Shown in pieces: positions 24,790-35,863 of a stretch of 64,000 nucleotides of DNA. How positions within the stretch are numbered: position 1 is the stretch's first letter; each line of letters starts with the position of its first letter. The DNA is from Zanthoxylum bungeanum (lineage: Eukaryota; Streptophyta; Magnoliopsida; Sapindales; Rutaceae): contig SKCR01033662.1 of NCBI GenBank assembly GCA_019454045.1, positions 143,604 to 207,603 of the forward strand, given 5' to 3'. The notes below the pieces were generated by a model, which was given only the letters and a program-made list of their open reading frames with translations, was not told the origin of the DNA and ran no database searches. Both the position numbers and the translations under genes were made by a program.

Positions 24790-27229
24790 TCACATTCTTG
24801 CCTTAGCAACCACCATGCTTCCATTTCCAATGTTTGTTGCCCCTGGCCTGATCCATGTTTCCTTGAATTGCTCTTCGGTCACTCCTGCGATGACAACATT
24901 AATCCGAAACAAAATTTATCAAAAATGTGTAACAATTTAAGGAGATTGATTTGGATAACATTGAGTGAATAGAAAATGACTTGCCTTTGCCCATAGCAGC
25001 AGTGGAAGAAATGCCTCCCTGGACAGTCTTGAGATACTTGTCGTAATAATTAGCACCAGACCATTTCTGGTGAGCAAGTGTGTCAACTCCATTGTTCCTT
25101 TCTTCCCTCTGAATCCTCTCCACATAAGCCAGCATGCCTCTTCTGGCATAGTCTTTGGCAAATGTGTCTATGACGAGTGCATCCGCGTGGAAACCAGCCA
25201 GCGTTATGAATTGCCAACAGTAACCTAACTTGGCTATCCTTGGAATGAAATCTTTCATTTGTTCATCAGTCATTCCTGAGGCATCCCAGTTGAATGATGG
25301 CGAAAGGTTATAGGCCAACATGATCTCTGGGTGCTTTGATTTTACGCCTTCTGCAAACTTGGTGCATTCAGCCAAGTCAGGGCTAGCACTCTCCATCCAA
25401 ATGAGATCAGCATGAGGAGCAAAAGCCCAGCCGCGGACAATTGCTGCCATTACTGAGCCCTTGAACCGGTAGAATCCTTCTCTGGTTCTGGGCAAGTCCC
25501 AATCCCAGAAGAGATTCTTAAGCCCCAATCTCTCTGCAATCTCACGGCATTGCTCATTGGACAGACACTTGTCATAGCTGGAAAGGTTCATCCATTCATT
25601 CAATCTCCTTCCCTTCTCATGCTCACCAATGTTCAAATTGTTAATTGCATCAATAACACACTCAGATAATGTCTTTAGCCCTGCCATTGCTATCCAATTA
25701 TCCTCAATGGCTTGAAGTTCAGCTCCTGTTTTACCAGCAGCCATTGCTTCAGTTAAAATAGTAGCCAAAGCTTTCCCTCTGAGATTTTGATTAGTCACAC
25801 CCAAAATGAACTGATGATCTCTTGTATCCACATTGGTTTGGATCAAAGTTGCCGCTTCAGCATCAGTCCTAGCCACCAACACTGTCTCCACTCCCATAAC
25901 ATCAAATTGCAACCTTGCAGCCACAAGCCTGTTAATGTGTTCACTAATAGCAACAAGAACTTTACCAGCCATATGACCACATTTCTTGGTCACGGAGGAC
26001 TGATCCTCAATATGAACACCAGCAGCGCCGCGCTCAACAAAGAGCTTGCAAAGCTTAACAGTTGCTGTAGTGCCACCAAATCCAGTGTCACCATCAGCTA
26101 TAATCGGCTTCAAGTAATCAACATAAGGGGTTCTAGCCCTCTCTTCACGGCTCATGCTCATTCTAGCCTCTCTTTGCTTCCTGTCATGGTATTGTTGCGC
26201 GAAGAAAAGGTGCTCAACTTTGTTAGGGACAGTGTCATAGGGATAATCAGCAAGGTCCGGACCTGGTTCATTGGTGCTGGTGTGAGTGGACGAGCATTGC
26301 CAGCCGGAGACATAGATGCTGTCCAAGTGCTTGGCCATCATGGCTACTTGAACAGGGTCAAGGGCACCAAAAGTTCTTGATGCAGTGCCATTGGCTTGGT
26401 GGGTTTTGAGAGTTCTCCAAAGCTTTTTGGCCATCTCATTGGAGCCATAACTTTGTCTAAGGTTTCCTCGTAGAGCCACAACATCTCTTGCTGAATATGA
26501 TCGGCGTGTCAGCCTGAACCTCTCGGAGTTCCACCATGCTTGCACCTCTGCAACTTCTGCTTCAAACCTCCCTTCTTCTTCCATTATCTGTTAAAAAAAT
26601 CCCATCATCAATTAGTCCAGAACAAAAAACATGGCATGGGTTCCAACTCTGTAAAACAGCGGAAAAAAAACTGCATACATCAGGTGGCAACCCTCAAAGC
26701 TAAAAATAGTTTTTAGTTTTGAGTTAAGTTTATGAATTTTGATATCACATTCACACGAGTTGGTCCATATTACTTATCCATATAAAAAAATTGACTTGCA
26801 CGTGATGGTGGTTGAGAAAAGTAAATGGTTCTCATGTAACGGATCCTCCTGAACCACGAGAATCCTTATTAGAATGAGATTCTATCTTAATATTTTGTCT
26901 AATTTTAAATTTTTGACAACTCTTAACTCTTAAATTAGCTTTTAGGTTGAACTAGACCATCATGAATTTCGATCAACTAGCATTAATACGACGACCAATT
27001 AGTAAAAACAAGGAAATATGAGATGCAATATACTTCATATGAAAAAAATTAATCATATCTAAAGCTAGTGCTATAAACTGAGAATGTTACTAAATTAACA
27101 TCAATATCAAAAGCAAAATGGAACTGAACCTCTCAAAAGAAAAGTTAACATGTTTTTGGAAACTGGAGAGAAGAAATTAATAGCTGGTCAAGAGCATACC
27201 ATTGAAGGCACTGAGTAAGATGCAGCCAT
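24790..27229 (-). CDS. ICL: Isocitrate lyase, three exons (complete, 575 aa)
   Basis: The enzyme cleaves isocitrate to glyoxylate and succinate in the glyoxylate cycle of glyoxysomes, used when seedlings turn stored oil into sugar. Exons: 27229-27200 ([10 protein letters not shown]), 26587-24985, 24884-24790; 1728 nt including the stop. Intron 1 is GT-AG (26588-27199). Intron 2 (24885-24984) is GC-AG with donor AAAG/GCAAGT, and only this choice restores the family C-terminus ([14 protein letters not shown]). Visible landmarks are the metal-binding loop DGDTGFGG, the catalytic signature KKCGHMAGK with the active-site cysteine, and WMESASPDL. The protein ends in ARM, a peroxisomal PTS1 variant usual for plant ICL. 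Length and sequence fit the plant family with no breaks, so it is probably functional. The first ATG is chosen because exon 1 matches the plant N-terminus and sits below a TATA box. Confidence 0.97.
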
Positions 27230-27324
27230 GGTAGAACTTTGCTGTTTTGCTAGGAAAAAAAAAAGCTTTGAATATGTCTTAACAACTGAGAGAAGCTCAA
27301 TGCAAAAGCTTGTTTAAAGCTCCT

Positions 27325-27333
27325 CAATTTATA
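27325..27333 (-). promoter_or_regulatory. Probable TATA box of the isocitrate lyase gene
   Basis: On the minus strand, TTATAAATTGAGGAGC lies ~100 bp upstream of the start codon, giving a short AT-rich 5' leader. It is the only clear TATA element close to the gene. Confidence 0.6.
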
Positions 27334-28349
27334 ACAAAATGTGGGTTGTGAAGATAACAATTACTGATGCCCTTAGTGATAGTGGATAAGAGAAAAATAA
27401 AAACAAATACCAAGAAATTGCCAATTTACTTCTTTCATTTCCATTTATCTTTAGTTTCATTATTTTTGTGAATAATAATAATAAATATCTTTGTAGAAAG
27501 CTTGGGAAATTGCAGGCACGTAAGGGGTGCCAATATATTATATTGTCTTCTTCCAACATGCCTCATATGTCATAATTTTTTTTCTTGATTTATATATATA
27601 GTTCAACTCGTTTCTATTTTTATTTTTATTAATTTTGGCAGCTAATTTCAATCATCATCATATGACTCGCCGAATAATTATTTTGAAATTGAGCAGAAAC
27701 CCACAAATCTAACTAGCTTGTATAATGTGATTTATAATCTTGGCTTGATGACTGATGAGTAATAAGATGTTGCTTTATTCATCACTAAACTAATAAATTA
27801 ATTATTCTAATAAATAATGGAACCTTTTGGTTGGATATGATTTATAGCCTATTTTAACTCCATGTCACTTTGCTTTCTTCTTCAAAGATAAAATTCTTAT
27901 ATTATTGGGATTTTCTTGTGCACAATGTTTGGAATAATTTGTTTGAAATAGTTTGATGAATTGTTATTTGGTAGTATAATTTTGAATTTTTGAGTGTGAT
28001 CTATGTAAAAGTGAGATTATGAGTGATTCAAAATCTACTACATGAATATTTTGACATAATATATTTATACAATCAAAATATTACTCGACTGAATGAGAAA
28101 TAAATTTTCAAAATATATCCATGAAATTGAAAAAATAAAATGAAAGTTACTTGTCTTAGATGGGAAAAAAAGGGTAAGGGTTGAGTGGTTTAATTTATAT
28201 ACCGTTACTAATAATAATTAAGAATATATTATCTTGTGTTGTCGGTCACGGAAACAACTTTGACAGGCGACTGGCCCAAAATTAGGGCCCCTAATTTAAA
28301 ACAATTTGTCCTCTATTATTTGTTTTATAGAATTCACCCTTTAGATTTT

Positions 28350-28560
28350 TAGAGGCGTATTCAATTGAGTTTTTAAAAGATTTTTTTGGGTTAAATAAAT
28401 CTTGTGGTATTCAATTAAGATTTTTAAATAATCTAAAAAGTCTTGTGGTATTCCATTAAGACTATTAAGATTTTTTAAAGAGTATCCAAATCTAATGATA
28501 TTCAATCAAGACTTTAAACAAGTAATAGAAAGTTTTATGGTATTGAAAAATATAATTATT
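28350..28560. repeat. Degenerate short repeats, possible MITE end
   Basis: CTTGTGGTATTCAATTAAGA-like units recur about every 40-50 bp. The opening GGCGTATTCAATTGAG has an inverted counterpart at about 29558-29576 (TTTCAATTGAATAC). This could be a decayed MITE spanning ~1.2 kb, but no target duplication is visible. Confidence 0.4.
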
Positions 28561-29403
28561 TTGAAAGATTTTTTTATATGTGTGATTGTGTGAGACTTTT
28601 TAGTGAGAATTATAAATATCAAACTCTATAAAAAAAAATCATACCCTAACCCATGAGACTTTTTACATAAGATTTTTTGACTGTTAGAAAACAGAAGATG
28701 AACATACATGTTAGCTCTTCGTGAACAAGTTACTTGCTTATTAGTAATTTCTTCTTTTTTCTTTCAAACAAAATAATATGACTTTCTTTTAAATACAACT
28801 GGTATGTCATTCCTCCAACCATTTTTCTTAATGAATTTCAATTTTGAGGAGGAAAATTTTATCACATTTAAAGATAATTTCCTAGATTATCTTTAAGGCC
28901 AGCAGAACTTCTTCAATCAGATAGATGATAATGTACAAAGGGAATTTAGCACAACAATTATTTTTTTTCCTCGTTTTCTCGCTAATTTTTTACTTGTATT
29001 TTTTTTAAAAAAAACCCAAATTTAAGGAAAAAAATCTTTATCAATTATTAAGATCATTGATGCCGAGATGTTATCTTTTATTCTTAGGTCAGAGACATGA
29101 CATTCTGTCACAGAAACTCAGAAAATAATCTGAGATAATTAAGCATTTTCGTCAGTAAAGTTATCTACACTGTTAGTAAAATATTGATAGATTGCTTAAG
29201 TTCAGGAAATATTACCGCCAACATAGCTTGTAAATAAAATATAGTTGTAATGGTTGAGGCATCCCCACCTAATCATGATAAAAATTATAGCATTGTTAAT
29301 TTAGTGGAGGGGTGATCTGAACGAGAATGGCCCAAGAAAAGAATGTCTCATTGAATTAGATAGACATTACTCATAATCCAATTAAAAATTGGTTGGTTAG
29401 CAT

Positions 29404-29441
29404 CATATATATATATATATATGTGCGCGCGCGTGTGTGTG
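29404..29441. repeat. Compound microsatellite (AT)n(GC)n(GT)n
   Basis: Alternating AT, then GCGCGCGC, then GTGTGTGT dinucleotides run without interruption; all three are purine-pyrimidine alternations. Confidence 0.95.
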
Positions 29442-30312
29442 GTCCTTTCAAATCTTTTAAATTCTTATGATATAAATCTTTTAAAATCCAATAAGTAAAA
29501 AATCCTAATTAAAAAAACTGTAACAAAAACTTATTTATTCATAAATAATCTTTTAAAATTTCAATTGAATACAAAGTTTTTTTATTTTTTATCAAAAGAA
29601 ATCACATTTTAAAAACCCGTGTAAGTCTCCTTAAAACTCAAGGCTTCCTTTGGCGAACAGGGTGCAAATCCTAACTATAATCCTGCGTGAATGTAACATG
29701 AAACCATCGTTTCATTTAAGAAATTTTCCATTGGATATCCTCTAGCTTTCCTGCTACGACCTTTTTCAATCTCACTTTCTGCAAACTGAGCCAATCATGT
29801 AAACCCTAATTAAACACGTGGCTGCACAAGAACTAAACACGTTTAAGAATTTCCATGCAACTAGTACATGTCAATAATTCCCTACTTATGAAGTAAACAT
29901 TATCTGCTGAAACGCACCGCATAATTTCTTGTTTTATTTTTCGATTGAGCTTTTGGAAGCTGCAAGCTGCTGGGTTTCAGATCAGAGAAGTGACGACAGA
30001 AACAGAATTGGGATTCCCGAGAAAAATTTTAAGATAAGCCTATCTACTGTACAAGTTGACAATTCTATCCGAATTCAATTTTTTTTTTCCCGCAGCTCAT
30101 TCATGAATCGTCGCTTCTTCAAATTGTCATGCTTCTGTCTAATTTTAATCATCTAACAAGAGCTCGATATCGTCCCAAATAAATCCCCGAACCACTCGAT
30201 ATAGGGATTTGAAATAATTTTTTATCTCGATTTAAAAAAAAATGAAATATAGGATAAATATTTTGTCCTGAATCATAATCGGTCGGATTGGAATGAAATC
30301 CAATCAGAACGG

Positions 30313-30655
30313 TATTGTGATTCTCTAATCAATGAAAAATATTTTATGAGGAAAAATAAATACTATATTACTACTTGAATAGAATTTACAAATATTACAA
30401 AATTTGTACGAAAACCTCACTTATAACTATACTCTCTACCAAGTTCTATTGCCTTGGAGCTTACTTTGTTGGAGATGGTTTGAGCTCTCAAATGAACTCT
30501 CTATTTATAGGAGAATACATGACTCAGAAGTTAACAAAACAATAAAATTACCTAAAGGTAATTTGGAAGCTTACACCACAATTTCAAAGAAGAAAATCCT
30601 CCACCGAAAGATGTCTTGGAGGGTTCTTGGAGGTGCAATGCAACTGGATTCTATA
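30313..30655 (-). repeat. 3' LTR of copia element F
   Basis: It aligns throughout with 42001-42337 (shared GTGATTCTCTAATCA and TTTATAGGAGAATACATGAC). The terminal dinucleotide has decayed from TG to TA on the plus strand. On the minus strand it follows the purine run GGAGGGGGGAG. Confidence 0.75.
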
Positions 30656-30812
30656 ATTCTCCCCCCTCCAGCAGCATCCGAAACGATTGTCATCTAACAG
30701 CTATCCCGACTATGTTTATGCACAGCTCTAACTCGTCCTGAGTGACCACTTTTATTGATATGTCGACTGTGTCTCTGCACAATACTCTTTTGCTTCCATT
30801 TTTCTTCACCCA

Positions 30813-31409
30813 TTAGTTCTTCAATGTCTTATTGTCTCGTGGGAAACTATCTGTCTCCCATTTATCAGTAAGCAGAATGTATTTGGATCCCAGATATCTG
30901 GTTGATGGAATCTGATCTCGCTCAGATCTTCTTGTCTGAGGTCCACTGATTTCAGGAGGTCTGTCATCATCCAAATCTGTAGATGACCATGTAGCTTCTA
31001 ATGGAGCAAGTTGCGGCTCACTCTTCTCAACACTCACTTATGTAATCTCTGATGGAACGGGCTTTGTCTCTCTCTGCTTGACATCATCATCTACCTCGTA
31101 TAGTTTTGCTTCTGAAATATCATCATGCACCCCATCTGTGGCCAATTGTGCTCGTGCTTAGTCTGGATTTTGTTCGGCACTAAAATTAGATGACATCATT
31201 GGCTTTTCAATGTCTTCAGTTATCTGGTCTTCAAGAAACTCTACATCCCAACTTATGATGACCATATTTTCCCTCAGATCCTATAATATGTATCACAATT
31301 CTTCATCTCCATAGCCTAGGAATATATATGAAGTAGTCACTGCATCGAGCTTCTGTCTGAGCTTCTTGAATACATGTTCAACGGCTAAACAACCGAATTC
31401 TCTTGTATG
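30813..31409 (-). pseudogene. Element F integrase tail and RT linker
   Basis: On the minus strand, a copia integrase C-terminal block (KLRQKLDAVTTSYIFLGYGD) is followed by an acidic linker and the conserved RRSERDQIPSTRYLG start of the RT region. Stops interrupt it. The reading begins exactly where the Athila-like insertion ends; the upstream half is at 39418-40000. Confidence 0.8.
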
Positions 31410-33478
31410 TGACCGGCGTAAACACACGCGTATAACGCAAGCGCACGTATCGTTCAAGTAGTATAAAAATATCGATCCCACGAGGACTTAATTCATACTG
31501 TTATTATTAATTATTGAATCTATTTATTTACAAATATCTAATTGAGGATGAAGAGAATGATTGCTTGATTGATTTGGTTGATTGTAGTTTTGCAAAATAA
31601 ATAAATAAATAAAAAAGACAAAAGAAAATACTAAGGCAAATAACAAAAGACACAAAGATCTAGGGTTGTGAATCATTCTAATATCTTTTAAAAGATGAAG
31701 TGATTATTTTATGTTTGTGTAATAAATCAGTTTACTAACCTGGAACACGAAATTATGCAAAAGCTTCTATCGATGGTCAGACGTAAATACCCAGTTTAAC
31801 CCAATTGAACCATATGTCTATGTCAACCAAATTATCTGGATTCATTAAGTTTGAGTTCCAATTATGGCTACCCCCGCCCGACAGGTATATGTCTATCCTC
31901 TAAGGAAATCTATTAAAGGGTTATCTATCCTCAAGGAAGATCGTGGGCTATTAAGTCTAAGGCTGAAACCTAAAATCCCAATGTCTAGTTCATTTTAGAT
32001 TTACCACATCAATCTTATTGGTGATCAGTCAACAAGAAGCATTAAGCTTAAGACTTAATAAGTAAACCTTTAAATTACCCAAACTATAAAAATAACCCCT
32101 TATAAACCGGTGATATTAGAATTCATCACAACCCCAGATAACTAACACATAACTAGGACTAGTAAAAACTTAAAAGTAAAAGACATAAAGTAAAAATACT
32201 GAAAAGTAAAAGATATAAAGTAAAAATTGAAAAGTAAAATAAAATAAAATAAAATAAAATGCTAAGGTAAAAGGAATTACTTTTACTATTTACTATTTTA
32301 GATATCTCCCATAAAATAATATATAAACTTGTGATAATATTACCAACCGACCAATCTGGCGGTATCCTTTATTAGTCAGGTTTAAACCAGATTAAAATGA
32401 ATTACCAACCGACCAATCTGGCGGTATCCTTTTTAAGTCAATATTTTAAGTAGTATATATATTATTTTTAAGGGAGATTAATCTAAATAGTAATAGTAAA
32501 AGAATTACCTTTCACCCTAGTTGGGGAAGTTAACTCCTCATGGTGAATAGTAAAAACTGTAAAAAGTAAAAAAGTAAATTACTATATTAACAAAACGTAA
32601 TTAAAATTATTTACAAAACTAAAAAAAAATAAAAATAAAACTAAAAAACTAAAAGAATCTAGAGATAGAAACTCTCTCTTTACATAGAATAGAAGAGAGA
32701 GAGTGGTGCTACAAATTCTGAAATTTGAAGTTGAATTTATAGGAGCGGGTGGTTCCTCGGTTGCAGATTCTGGATCAGGTGACAGGTGGCGAGGTGGTTG
32801 GCTTCAATTATTGTGACACGTGGCGGCTTCTGATTGGTCGATGAGAATCTTATCCGCCACGTGTCAGATAAGGATTAGATACTCAATGATTGATGCTGAC
32901 GTGGCAGTGACGTGGCGGTGACGTGGCGACACGTGGGAAAGAGACTGTCGTCATCGTAGGATTGCGACATGTGGCACTTCTTAATTGGCTGATGATGACG
33001 TGGCGGTGAGGTGGCAGTTTGACTTGGTCAACCTGGTGATGTGGCTGATGACGTGGCAATGACGTGGAGTGACACGTGGCACACGTGGCGATGGCGACTG
33101 TCGGCACCGTAGGATGCTGACACGTGTCACGGCGCATGTTAGCAGATCGGATGTGATGGTGACACGTGGCACAGCGCACGTTAGCAAAGTCAAACTTTTC
33201 TCAGATTCTGACTTGTGGACCCGGTGCACGTTAGCACTGTTCGGCGCATGTTAGACGTCGCGACGCTGAAGGTCTTGGCGCCGCGACATGGAAAATTACC
33301 AAAATGCCATTTTCTTCCAATTTTCACTGTTTTGGCACAAATCACCTCCAAAGTGTCCTGAAACTTTATTTATCTACAAAATAACACAAAACACATCAAA
33401 ATATTCACAAAACTCAAGAAACTATATAAAATATTAGGTTAAATGAGTGGGAAATAGTGATAGATTTACCACTCATCA
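31410..33478 (-). repeat. 3' LTR of the LOG-carrying element
   Basis: The 2069-bp LTR reads TGATGAGTGG...GCCGGTCA on the minus strand. Compared with the 5' LTR it lacks a ~50-75 bp block near 32750 (present at about 38631-38706) that contains a CGTCGC-rich palindrome. It contains the TATA box at 32734-32741 and a CACGTG/ACGTGGC block at about 32780-33180. Confidence 0.93.
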
Positions 33479-34678
33479 CACCCCCAAACCTAACATTTTG
33501 CTAGTCCTCGAGCAAAACATAAAATAACATAAATAAATTAACTAAGCCACTTTCGTAGGGATCACGGTTGCATTTAGCGTATGCAACAAGCCTTTAAACC
33601 CCTAGGTGTCCCTAGTGGACGAGTTGTAGTCTCGTGAAGGTTTACAGCAATGATACCCACAAACATTTTACAAAAGTAAAAGAAAAGTAATAAAATTAAT
33701 GCACACAAAAGCAAAAAGAGAAGCGAAAAGAGAATAAAGATGTTAGTGACTAATCAAGTGAAACTTCTACTCCAAGTTACTACTTGTTTTGTTTCATTCT
33801 AAATTACTGAATAAGTAAATTCTCCGATTATATTTACCATTCTCCATATACACAGCCAACATAATATTAAACAACTCTTTTTGCCCACAACAGTCATAAG
33901 TGCAGTTGATAAGAGAGTAATATTTTTGTCCTAAAGTTTTATGAGAATTCACACCTTTTTGCAGCAATGGAATAATTTTTCGGATTTTTCTGATTTTTTC
34001 TTTGATTTTCTTTTTCTATTTTTTATTTATATACAATACCTTTTGTCTATGTAACGAGTGTTGGGTCGGTGGCTCCCAAACCAGTTGGCTTTAGGGCACC
34101 AGGTGTTAAAACACCCTTACAGACTTAATTACTCGGATCTCGGACGTTTTTTTTTTTTTTACTCCATTGCTTTTTTAGATGTTTCCTCCAATTAAACTAG
34201 AGCACTGAATATTCCAAACTTTTCAATTTTAGCTCATGTCCGTATGTTACTATATATGTTGATAATATCTGTCAACTGAGCATATGAAGATCCATTTTAG
34301 TCCGTTTTAAGGAGAATTCACAAATTAAATAATTCAAAATGAAATAAACAAAAATTAACTTGTTTCGAAATAGGTTTGAGATACGTCTCAGGAGTGGAAA
34401 CTCCTTACTCAGCTATCTTTTACCAATTTCACCTTTTTAGTCAAAATAAAAATACAAAAACACAAAATATTTTTTTGTAATTTTTGAAAATTTTTCATTT
34501 TTTTTGTATTTTTCGAAAAATTTTGGACTAAAAATAAAAACAACACACAAACTAAAAATAAGGTACTGATCAACTAATTCCTTCCCCCAAACCTAAATTA
34601 GACATTGTCCCCAATGTCTTAAACAGTAGAAGAATAGTTTAGAAAATAATACATGGTTAGCTGAAATTCTACAGGAAA
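33479..34678 (-). other. 3' untranslated part of the LOG element, with polypurine tracts
   Basis: It has no coding region. The minus-strand purine run TTAGGTTTGGGGGTG touches the 3' LTR and is the functional polypurine tract. A second TTTAGGTTTGGGGGAAGG lies at 34582-34599, beside the perfect palindrome GACATTGGGGACAATGTC (34601-34618). Such a palindrome plus purine run is a familiar mark of plant Athila/Tat/Ogre 3' regions. A T-run is at 34149-34161. Confidence 0.75.
34601..34618. repeat. Palindrome GACATTGGGGACAATGTC next to a purine tract
   Basis: The arms GACATTG and CAATGTC are perfect with a 4-nt loop. It lies directly between the LOG stop codon and a G-rich purine run. It could fold in RNA; its role is unknown. 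Confidence 0.8.
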
Positions 34679-35332
34679 TTAAAGGTTAAGATCCAGATTA
34701 ATCCTACGCCTCTTACCACGATCGTCCTCAGACCAATTTATCTTTGAAAGGATAGGGTCAACTTGTGGTTCATAGGCTATGAGTTGGTCTATTAGATCTG
34801 GAGCAGTTCTAGCAGTGAAGAGGAGTTCTTTCATAGGTTTTGACACGAACCCATTTCTCCGAGCATCATCAAGAAACACACAAAGAAAATCATAAAATCC
34901 ATCAACATTAAACAGTCTAAGCGGTTTCTGGTGTATGTTCAGGTTCACCCAAGATAGAACTATAAAAATTTCCTCCAATGTACCCAAGCCACCTGGCAAA
35001 GCGATAAAAGCATCAGCACGGTTAATCATTTCTACCAGTCATTCAAACATACCTGGCATGATCAGTTCCTCTCCGTCTGATGATCCAATAAGATTTGCCT
35101 CTGCCAAGGGTTTTGGGATGATTCCCAAAACATGACTGCCTCCTTCCTGTACAGCCTTTGAAACGATCCCCATAAGTCCGAGATTGCCTCCACCATATAT
35201 TAAGTGCATATTCCTTGCAGCTAAGACTCGACCCAATTCATGTGCTGATTCTACGTATTGTGGCTTAACACCAACACTACTACCGCAAAATACACAGATG
35301 TTTTCAACTCGTCTTCTTGAAGTGGCTTCCAT
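34679..35332 (-). pseudogene. LOG-like cytokinin riboside 5'-monophosphate phosphoribohydrolase inside a retrotransposon, one in-frame stop
   Basis: LOG enzymes release active free-base cytokinins from their nucleotide forms. The minus strand reads from ATG 35332: VENICVFCGSSVGVKPQYVE and YGGGNLGLMG (N-terminal Rossmann half with GGGxxGxMG), then GIIPKPL, and after one TGA (35032-35030 region) ADAFIALPGGLGTLEE, the family's PGGxGTxxE signature with the catalytic Glu. The spacing between PKPL and ADAF equals that of plant LOGs, so nothing is deleted; the TGA falls on the usual catalytic Arg of the MHxRK segment. Total ~217 codons, normal for LOG. It has no introns, whereas host LOGs have several, so it was captured via RNA. 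It ends KRRRINLDLNL, an extension with a basic cluster and an EAR-like LxLxL. The MHQRK surroundings are diverged (MFE-stop-LVEM), so activity of intact relatives is not assured. Confidence 0.88.
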
Positions 35333-35863
35333 TTTTTATGTATTTCTTTCTCAAATCATGATGCCTTCAAAAGTGTAATGACGGGCTGAATTTATAATAC
35401 CTGAAAAAGGGTGAGTAATAATAGCACTAGTATCTTCCAGAGGACGTTTGTTTGCTAAACAACAAAATGAATCGTGAAAGGTCAAAAAGTCTGGATCCTG
35501 TCTACGAAAATAAAGATAATTACAACAGAAAAACAAATCAAAGCAATAATTAAGGCAACGGAATTGTGTATGCAATACGCCACTCGCTTAGTATAAATTC
35601 ATTAGGTTGCGTCTCAAGAATTAATTCTTTACTCAGCCATCGCTAATGAATTGTTTCTCATCTTTGTGATTGCTAAACACCATTCCTTCTGTCTTAAAAT
35701 ACTTCGTTTGTGATTTTCCCTATAAAAATAACACACAAAATTAAAAACTCTACAATGTGTATACACAAAATATGAAAACAAAAATTACAACAAATTGCAT
35801 GGGTTATCTCTCTGCTAGCGCTAAATTTTTCGTCTTCAGCCAGACGTGACTGAAATATATCTG
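35333..35863 (-). other. Spacer between gag-like ORF and LOG gene
   Basis: About 530 bp with no supported coding sequence. A 74-aa ORF (35351-35575) has no family features. This is presumably the leader of the captured LOG cDNA plus element sequence; no promoter was recognised. Confidence 0.5.

Larger units (their letters stand above)
27340..30312. other. AT-rich intergenic DNA upstream of isocitrate lyase
   Basis: No coding region could be supported on either strand. It holds a repeat patch at 28350-28560, an inverted match to it at 29545-29580 and a microsatellite at 29404-29441. Small ORFs (such as 29929-30156) show no family features. Confidence 0.6.

Noticed and set aside
25787..26380. 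197-aa plus-strand ORF opposite isocitrate lyase
   Set aside because: Shadow of the strongly coding minus strand.
29929..30156. 75-aa plus-strand ORF
   Set aside because: It has no motif and neither codon pattern nor neighbours support a gene.
33069..33254. ORFs resembling repeated Thr-Arg-His peptides, also at 39008-39193
   Set aside because: Translation of ACGTGGC repeats in LTRs.
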